Of a stretch of 36,024 nucleotides of DNA, positions 21,231 to 30,043 are shown in pieces; position 1 is the first letter of the stretch; each line of letters opens with the position of its first letter. The DNA comes from Chara braunii (Eukaryota > Streptophyta > Charophyceae > Charales > Characeae), in assembly GCA_003427395.1 (NCBI GenBank), contig BFEA01000145.1, positions 687,789-723,812 on the forward strand, written 5' to 3'. Both the position numbers and the translations under genes were made by a program. A model generated the notes under the pieces. That model saw only the letters and a list, made by a program, of their open reading frames with translations, did not search any database and was not told the origin of the DNA.

Positions 21231-21382
21231 TTAAACCACCAGTACCTTATAAAGTTGCGGCGATATACAAGCTGCGATAAACATGAATGAACGGGCCACT
21301 GCGGGAGCATACATCCGACGAGAAACGCTTCTACTCTTTGTTTTCTCGTGGCCGATGTATGGGAAAGGTACCGGTGGCTTGA
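21231..21382. mobile_element. MITE, TTAAACCACCAGTA family, copy D (possible)
   Basis: The left end TTAAACCACCAGTACC is clear. The right end would be GGTACCGGTGGCTTGAG, repeated once more at about 21,430 because of an overlapping 59-bp tandem duplication. The right boundary is uncertain. Confidence 0.45.
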
Positions 21383-21458
21383 GTGTGTGAGTTGTTATCT
21401 TTTCCCGTGGCCGATGTATGGGAAAGGGACCGGTGGCTTGAGTGTGTGGGTTGTTATC
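21341..21458. repeat. Tandem duplication, 59-bp period
   Basis: TTTTC(T/C)CGTGGCCGATGTATGGG at 21,341 and 21,400, each followed by ACCGGTGGCTTGAGTGTGTG. Nearly identical. Confidence 0.9.
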
Positions 21459-21570
21459 ACGGAAACCAAGGGCAATGACATTCTTTCTTTGTGAGATGAC
21501 TGCTTTGGGGGGGGCAGGAGGTCAATTAGTTATAGATGGAGATATCTTATGCCAAAGATGTGCACAGGGC

Positions 21571-21744
21571 TTAAACCACCAGTACACCACATATTGGTCC
21601 GTGGGTGTCAGCATGAAACCCGGATCACCTCGGAGGCCGCCTAATTTTTTTTTCAACAGCGGGCCTGGCCGCGCAGCGCCTTCGAGTTTTGCTTGTGGTG
21701 ACAAAAACGTTCTGCAAGGCTGGGGCCTTGTACTAGTGGTTCAA
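21571..21744. mobile_element. MITE, TTAAACCACCAGTA family, copy B
   Basis: Left end TTAAACCACCAGTAC; right end TACTAGTGGTTCAA, its near-complement. Length 174 bp. It shares TTCTGCAAGGCTGGGGCC with copy A near the right end. No coding capacity. Confidence 0.7.
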
Positions 21745-22070
21745 TGCCTGCTTGAACATGCAGTTCCGTCATGCCACCAGGACATGTTTAGGGTTATGCT
21801 ATGATCTGGGCTGCGCACTTAAGTATCAGGAATCTTCTTGTTTAATAAGAGTGATTTGTTTGGACCTTGGCATTTTGGGGCCATCGTATGCTGCTCCCCT
21901 CACTGCTCATTTGTGGACGAAGGACTTGTGGGCTAAGTAGGGTGTGTACTGTTTAGCAAGCCAGTTGGACTGATGGAGAGAGAATGACGGTCGATCACCT
22001 CGGCCTTCCATTGTCTCCGCAGTACCAACTAATTCTTGGCAGGTTACCACATGCGGTTTTTGTGCTATCG

Positions 22071-22248
22071 TTAAACCACCAGTTCATTCGAGCCTCTTTC
22101 GTACGAGCCGGATGCCCCTACGAGCCGAGCTCTGCTGAAAAACCAGCGCGGCATTTTTGTTTCCTTTCTGGCTGATGCGGTCAGCCATTTTGGTCCGGTT
22201 GCCCCGAGCGTCTAAACTTTTCGGAGGGAGCCTGTGGTCGTGCTCAAG
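22071..22248. mobile_element. MITE, TTAAACCACCAGTA family, copy C (decayed right end)
   Basis: The left end TTAAACCACCAGTTC is clear. The interior TTGGTCCGGTTGCCCCGAGC matches copy A. The proposed right end GTGGTCGTGCTCAA is weak. Confidence 0.5.
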
Positions 22249-24208
22249 TTGCCTAGGGTCATGTACTCTCGGTCAAAGCAATGTAAGTTCGGTACAGTAG
22301 GTCCATTTCCTACCGGACGAGTCTGCAGGAGAGTACTATTGACAGTCCGTCCTCCACTTGCTAGGCACTCCCTTACCCTCCTCCTTTCGTGGTCCCTTCA
22401 TGGTACTCGTGTCCTGGAGGGAGTGTAGGTCGTAATGTGACATTTGATCCAGGCAGCCTTAGTATGTTGAAAGAGTTGAGCTGTCCATCTGGTGACGACT
22501 GCTATACAAGTGTTTTGATAAGATGGGATGGACCTTTGCGCAGGTGATGGACCCTTGAGCTGCACTGAGCTTTGCCCAGGGGATGACCTTGCCTAGGCGA
22601 GGGCCAATTTCTTGGGGTGTGCCAAACATACAAGTGCTGCCCAGCAACCAACGCTCTTCTTGTTGACATCCAGCCATAGAGCTCAGCTCTGGGGTGAGCT
22701 GATGATGAGATGTTTTCGCCCTGAGGGAGCTCCTTGTAGGTTTGACTTTCCACTAGTATTAGGAATTCCAACTGCCTATTTATTAAAAGGTCATGCCCAA
22801 GGCCGACCTCAGGGTGGTATATATGCCACTTCAGAACTATTATGACCGCCTTCTCTTGCTCTCCTGGTCCTTACTCGCCTCCGTTGCACGCCCTCACCCT
22901 GAAGACACATGCAGACACAGACATGTACTGAGGTGCCAGGCAAAGCGCAGTGTGCCAAAAGAGGTTTCAGTGAAACAAACTGTATAATCGTGTTTGCGCA
23001 CACCTTCCTATCTTCGCATGGCAGTGTGGAGTGATTCATGAGAGAGGGAGGGAAAGAGATCCAATGCGAATATGAAACTAATCTCCGAAGAAAAGATCCA
23101 TTGTGGACGAGGCTGGGCAAGATCCCGGGAAATATGTAAAGTCCATTCATTTATGGACTAGATAAATTTCCGGACCACATTCTCGCGAAAACATGAACAC
23201 CCATGTTAACGGGGCTATTGAATAGAGAAGTGGTTGGGGTGAATACACAGCATTTTACTCCCAGTGGGAGAAATTACTGGGCCTTTGGTAGAGCTTATGT
23301 CAGTAATCTGTGGCAGCGCTGGCTGCTATGTTTGACTGCAACGGGCAATGTGATATCTTTTTACCATAGCAGTACCTATTAGACACTAATGTTGTGTAAC
23401 CTTCCTATTAGGTACTTGGCATCTTCGTGACCAACAGAAATGAACGCTTGTATATGTCCCATGCCACCGTACTGAAGTTTGGTGAGCGTGAGAATCGAAC
23501 TCCAAGCCCACATCTTGTCTACAGTTGCAGAAGGAACCCCGTCGATAAGATTTGACTATTTGACTTCAGCAATGGTTTCTTTTATGATCCAAAGGGGGCA
23601 GGGGTCACATTTCTCACTTCTGAAATTTGAACTCCGTGGTCTCTGACCTTCCTTCCCGGGAGTCATCGTCGACTGTGCGTGCCATGCGCAGGGGTAAGGT
23701 AGGTTTCACCGATGGTTGGTCCTATGTGGCACTCATCGTCATTCATTTTTCGAGTAGTGTCTTGTCCCGCGGCAGCCGTTCAACCTGTTGGAATGCTCGA
23801 GGGTTGCATGTTGTTGATGTTTGATCAGGTCCCCACGGAACGAGTAAAATAAAGCAACTGTTGTGCTGCACACTTTAAAGAATGATAACAGAGACGGATT
23901 GGAATGCGGATGAACTGTGACGTGGAGTATGTCCGTGTATTAGGTTTTCGCATGTTAACATTGAAATTGTCCCTTCCCAATCAATCCCATTGAATACAAG
24001 GCCCTAGTTGGCCTTGAAATCGGACCAGATAGAACGATGATATTGACCCTTGTGAGTGTTCTGTGGAGCAATAAATCTGCAATTTTGTGGAGGTCGAGGA
24101 CGTAGTAGAGATCTGCTTGCTAATTTTGTCCCCTCCCCTGCACATATGCCCTTCGTGGTATTTGAATGAAGGGCTTTTTTTCTGTTCTTCATTGACAACA
24201 TTAGAGGC
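22249..24208. other. No recognisable gene
   Basis: Frames on both strands are short and unlike known proteins. If the tentative first exon at 20,998 is real, this is intron sequence. Confidence 0.4.
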
Positions 24209-24382
24209 TTAAATCATCAGTATGTTTCCCAGCCATTTTCTCAAATCGCGGCTCACATGCTGCCGCAAGTTTTGGGGTGTCGGCTGCCGGAGCAAAATGG
24301 CTGGCGGCGCCAGCGAAAAGGAGGCCGGTGCCGGGCCTTTTGAGCCCTGTGAAAAAGTGCCTTGTACGTAATGGTGGTTCAA
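24209..24382. mobile_element. MITE, TTAAACCACCAGTA family, copy E
   Basis: Left end TTAAATCATCAGTA, right end TAATGGTGGTTCAA. It is 174 bp, the same length as copy B. Its right end lies only 45 bp upstream of the possible exon at 24,428, where it could influence the splice acceptor. Confidence 0.65.
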
Positions 24383-24427
24383 GTTACGTTGGCAAAAGAA
24401 AAGCATAATGATTAGAGTCTCCATCAG

Positions 24428-24508
24428 CGAAAGCGGTACTTAACCAGTGGGCTTCCTATGTCCGGGTAGCCCAAGGAAGAGGAGAATTAACAAGGGGCTT
24501 GTTGACAG
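24428..24508 (+). CDS. Tentative second exon of the PQBP1-like gene
   Basis: A frame between an acceptor-like CCATCAG and a strong donor ACAG|GTAAGG reads KAVLNQWASYVRVAQGRGEL and TRGLLT. The following intron (24,509-24,582, 74 bp) ends in ACATCAG. Entry and exit phase are both 1, and the exit joins the main exon at 24,583 in frame (…GLLT-G-DAMDIGNG). The upstream pyrimidine tract is poor. If it is instead 5' UTR, translation would start at 24,591. Confidence 0.4.
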
Positions 24509-24582
24509 GTAAGGGAAAAGATGGGCCCTTTGGCAAGCTTGTTGTCGGTGCTGATTTGGTGGTTCTTGTTGTGATACATCAG

Positions 24583-25016
24583 GGGATGCGATGGATATCG
24601 GCAATGGGTATGGAGTACCTGGAGGCGGTGCTTATGGGAACTTGTCTTCAAGGGCCATGGCTTTCCCTGCTACTCATTCGTCAATGCAGCCTAGTGCCGC
24701 TCCACTTGGGTCAAGACTGCCAGGTGTCGATGTGAATTTGGGTGCGCACCATCTGACTTCGACGGCCTCGAGTATGGCGACGCTGCCAGATGCTTCTGCA
24801 TCCCTTTCAGCAGACGGTAGAGCTGAAAACGAACGAATGTCCATCTCTGCGGCACTGACGGAGCCTGGCAGAGCTTCTGGTGAGGAGATGACAGAGGCAG
24901 TACCTGATGGAGGGGACGACAGCACGAAGGATGTGCCAGCTTATCTGAAGCAAAGGTTGATGGCACGGGGCATCCTACAACAGGGCAGTGAAGTCTCAGA
25001 AGGCAATACCACAATG
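24583..25016 (+). CDS. PQBP1-like gene, main 5' exon
   Basis: Acceptor ACATCAG ends at 24,582 and donor ATG|GTGAGC follows 25,016. The ATG at 24,591 is the first in-frame Met in this exon; an overlapping out-of-frame ATG lies 5 bases upstream (24,586), which would make initiation here leaky if there is no upstream coding exon. The exon encodes the low-complexity N-terminus and VPAYLKQRLMARGIL, comparable to the segment at the start of animal PQBP1. It ends in phase 0. Confidence 0.8.
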
Positions 25017-27485
25017 GTGAGCAGTGCGCAAGGTGTGGAATTTTTTGCATTTTTTTTCTGGACCATATCTCGATGTTTGCCTGTCATCCTTGCGTAGGGG
25101 CCATGCTAATCTTCTCTGCATCGTTGCAATTTTAATGGATGTTCCGGTCGACAGGTGATTTTTTATGAAGAAACACGTGGTGTGAATTTCTACAAGGCAC
25201 ATGCTGTCTGCTGCTTTGCTGCTTCCATCTCTCTGCCTTGCCTAGCTCATTTTGTACTCCCATCACACCCTTTCTGGTTCCTTCTCCCTTTACTCCCTCT
25301 CCTCTGAATTACAAAGCTCGCAATGTTTGTGTGCCACTGTTCTGTATGGCACACAACTCTCAATCACACAAACTCATTGCCGTGTCAGACAATCACACAA
25401 ATTCATTGCCGTGTCAGACGAGTAATCTCTGACCAAGCTTTGTAATTAAGAGGAGAGGGACAGTAAAGGGAGAAGGAACCAGAAAGGCGGTGATGGGAGT
25501 AACAAAATGAGTTAAACTATGCTACTCGTAATTTTCTCTTGTTCCCGTCTCCCTTTGGCACACGCCGCTGAGATGGCACCATTGACAGTGGAACCCTGAG
25601 AGGCCAGGGTGTGGCAGTAATGTTTTGAAATTTGAAGTCTACCATTTTTTCTCCTAAACCACCAATGCTGGGACCCTTCACTGAAACTTGCGGCTCTCCA
25701 CAACGAGGTGGGGGAACGCTTCTCTGTTCCAGCCCCAAGAGATACCGGCATGGTGAAAAGATTTCGAGTGTCTCAATGTTGGCGATCTTCAGTTCTCATA
25801 ATCACTGACAATAAAACCGAAACAAATCAGGGAGTGCATCAGGGAAAAGGCACTGAATGTGACCGTATGCAACTGTCATCGCGACCAGATTCACGCAATG
25901 AAGCCCTTAGGTTGGCTAGAATGTGCGAATGAAACATATTTTAGAATAATAGACAAATGAAAAGGATCTTGTCGCAAGTGAAATGCATGTGGATCATCTT
26001 CGGTGTGATCCAGGAGGCTGGGGTAGCCAGGCTAGGTGATTTTGTTTCCTTTTTTCACTTCTCTTCTGTTCCCCCCTTCCCCCTCCCCCCTGCCCTTTTT
26101 CTTTTCGTGTGTCATCCTTGCGCAGGGACCATGCTAATCTTCTCTGTATCTTTCCAATTTCAATCCACCAGTTCACAGGAACTTGACTTGACAAAGCAAC
26201 CTTTCATGCCTCGCGACTGTGCTATTCCGCCTTTTGTCGAAGTGGCCTGCTGCTTTTGCTACCGACCCAAGCCCGACACAGAACTGTCGTACTGCGTCTA
26301 TCGGCGAGGCCACGACTTCGGGTCGCATGAACTGGTGGTTTAAACTGCCACTACATTCCTCTAGTAGGATGAGACGTCCTTTATGGCCCTTGATATTTCT
26401 GGCACCTGCGACGCTCGATGCTGTTCTCTCTGTTTATGGTCGGGTGGCCGGGGGTGGGGGCGGGGGAGACGGGGGTGTCCAAAGTTGCTTGCGGCACATT
26501 CGTGTGCACGGTCTTATTGTGGTTGTTGATGCAGGAGTGGGTTGTGACGACTGCTCCTTGTCTCAGTAGTATTGCTTGATTGGGGTCAACGAGGCAGGGG
26601 TGGCCCAGGGAACGGAACCATTTGTGGTCTCCCACATTACGTCTGACAGAATTGTCCATTTGTCAATTTCAGGTCCAAACAGGAGCAGCACAGGCGACCA
26701 CATCTGCAACTCCAACAAGTGATGCGACAGCACCGGACAGCTCTAACACAGAACTACCCCCTGGCTGGGTTCGTACCTCAACGTATCTGCCCTTTTCTTT
26801 GTTTTGATTCTCTTTTCCTGTCCTGTCGTACGAGTGTTAGGGTAAAGCGCCATTGGTCGTACTACATTCATGTTTTGGAAAACATGATCCTTAATTTATT
26901 CTTCTGTGTAGTATTGCATACCTCAACGGTCGGCGCCCCTTGACTGGTTGGCATCTATCGGTCAGGGGTGGTTGGCAATGCACAAAAGAAATAAGAATGT
27001 GTTTTTGTTATCTGTTTTTGTTTTGGGTCCGGAACCCACAATTAACCACATCAACACCCCACCTGCTCCCAACAGCCACATACACTCCCCCAACACCCAC
27101 AAACCGCCCCCCAATACCCCCTATACCATCCCTACACCCCCCTATTCCCTCTATCCCCCCACCAATAACCCCCATACCCGCCCATCCCCAAAGTTTCTCA
27201 GCGGATCAATGGATGGCTGTTTTCTGACTTGTCGGCAGACCGCCGACCGGTCGGCTGCAAAACGGTCCGCAGTCGGGCTCGGCGGTCGGCACGTATGCAA
27301 CCCTGCTTCTGTGTTCTCTTGCATTGCATTGCCGTGGTTATGTTCTTCTTCCTTACTTTTCATATTTGACGTGAGAGTTTTTTTCTTTCTTTTCTTGCCA
27401 CATGTGAGAAGTATATAAGGCATATAAGGCAGAGTGAAAACCCAAGATGTGTGGGTGTGTATTGGGGGAGAAGGTGGGGGGTTGG

Positions 27486-27520
<35 letters not shown>

Positions 27521-30011
27521 GGGCATATTAGCACAGTCCAGTCTCACAATGTATGCAGAGGCAGCTCTGTGCACATCTTGGATGTGAGTCCTTGTGCGGG
27601 TGTGCACATGTACAAGAAGAGGAAAGCAAGTGAGAAAGATGATGCCCATTTCGATTCATGCAAGGAATGCTGGGCAGGATGAAACCTCAAAATGGTATGT
27701 CATAAGATAGGATGCAGATGACCTGTGTTTGGATGAGCTAGGGGTATGGTGGATTTGCGTGTATGATTATGAGGATTAAAATGTTTGGGAAGTGGCGATC
27801 GTTTTTCCTCCCAAGTCTTTGAAAGTTATGAATTATGCGGCAGATTGAGTGCATGGATCTGACTTTATTGTAATTGGTTGTGTGACTCTCAAAATACGAT
27901 CCGCAGACGAAAGGCATCGATCCTGCAACGAATGCGACGTACTACTACAACGCTACAACTGGGCAGAGTCAGTGGGATCGGCCCGTCGCTCCGAAACAGG
28001 TCATGCCGCCGCCGCCGCCCCCTGCAAAGCAGCCGCTGCCAAAGAATTGGGAAGAGGCAACTGATCCTGCCAGCGGTAAGTTTATCCTTGTCCTGTGGTG
28101 GAAACCAATTTTGGTCAGTGACAGCTGCTGATGCTCTTCATGTAAATTCGGCATTGCAAGTAGGGACATGGTCCACGCTACGTAATCCGTCACCGTCTGG
28201 ACCACGTGTGACCAAGCACACAACCCAGTTGCAAGCACTGTCCATGTCCATGTGATCGAAACAGGGTCAAAGCAGTTCATGATGCCTAAAATAACTTGCC
28301 CCGATACCACGCTTTCCAAGGGTGGTTAGTCGGTAGCTGAGCAGCCTGGCAACAACCCCATCACGACTTGATCAGGGCTCTGCAGAGGCGGGAATGAACC
28401 TCTGTGTTTGGTTTACGGGGCCGGTTTACGTGGGTGGACTGGGGATGGACCCCCGTGTTTGGTTTATGGGGCTGGTTTTCGTGGGTGGGCTTACATCATT
28501 TGGATTGTTTACTTTCTGATGAGAACGACCGTCGTGCTCCAAGCAGAAGACATCCTCATCAAGACTGTAGACAAGTAATCTCACCCGTCGGATACAGTCA
28601 CGACGAAGGCTTGTTGTGTTTAGGGAAGGTAGGAGGTGGAGAGATGTACTGATGGGGTGTGGTGACTGCCGAATGGCAGGCAACTTAGGGAAGTAGTGTG
28701 AGGGGAAATGCACACAAGTTCTCGTGTAAGGGAGGGGCACATCTGTGTGGGGGGTTGCCGAAAGAGAGGCTTGGGGAGGACCAGGGGGGGGGGGGGGGGG
28801 GGGGGGAGAGGGTTTTCGAGCACATTCGCAGAAGGTGCTACTTACTACAGGGGCTCAGGTCGTATAAGGGTCGAGCACAACTGTGTTCGGCAAGTAGTGT
28901 GAGGTGAAATGCATACAGGTTCTCGTATAAGCGAAGAAGGGCACTTCTGAGTGGGGGGGAATGAAGAGAGGCTTGGGGAGACCGAGGAGGGAGGGGGGGG
29001 GGGGGGGGGGGAAGAGAGGCTCTCCGTGCACATTTGTAGGAGGCACTACGTACTACGTACGTAGACTAGATTTGACCTGTGTTGACTTGAAAGAAGATCT
29101 TCAAACTGTGGCGTGGTTGATCGCTCTCAAGGGCAGTGTTGCAGATCACTGACTGTGAAACTTCTTCCCGAACAGAATGCACTGTCATTATGGCCGTATC
29201 TAGTCTGGAACTGGCCTCAAATTGATCTGTAAGCACTCAGACTGGGTTATATTCGGTGGAAGAGGGTAGTTTCCGATGTGCATCTCTGAAGGCCATGGTG
29301 CGGAGTCTTTGTCCACTAGTTTGCATACTGCTGAGTGTTCTGCCTCTTGTCTGTTTGTGAATGTGTACTGCCCTACCCCCCCTCTCCTTTGGCGACATTG
29401 CTTCGCAGGGCAAAAGTACTACTACAATTCCAAAACCAATGAGACGAGGTGGGAGAGGCCAACGGAACCTATGCCCCAGGTTACAGAGCCAGTAAAAGTG
29501 GAGCCTGCCAGGGTGGAAAGCCGACCAGAGGCCGTTGTTACGGCTAACGGTATGTTGGAGGACGCATCCAACGGGGGTACCCCACGATTCAAGCGCTGCT
29601 TAGAATGTGGAGGCTGGGGAAGGGGGCTTGTTCAAGCGAACGGATACTGCAATCACTGCATAAGGTGAGTCGTCGTCGTCGTCGTGGTCTCACCCTTGTT
29701 TTTTTTTTGTTTTTTTTTTTTAAAAACAGGAAAGGCTGCTAGGGGAGGTGGTACCAGCATCCCCCCCTAGCAGGTTTCCTAGTTGCTCCAATCTATTGGT
29801 GGGGAGCCTCACCTGCTGGAAATCGGCTCCAGTGTCCCATTTTACATCAGACTGTGGTCTCACCTTGTTCCTCTTGGTCGTATTTGTCCAGCTTCCGTCA
29901 TCTGTGCAGTGATTATGCCCAGGTTCGGTCATTTCTTCGTCTCATCACTTTGGATGATGTGCATCGGGGACCAATTCTCTGTCTGCTGCCTGGCCAGCCA
30001 CTCCCGACTTC

Positions 30012-30043
<32 letters not shown>

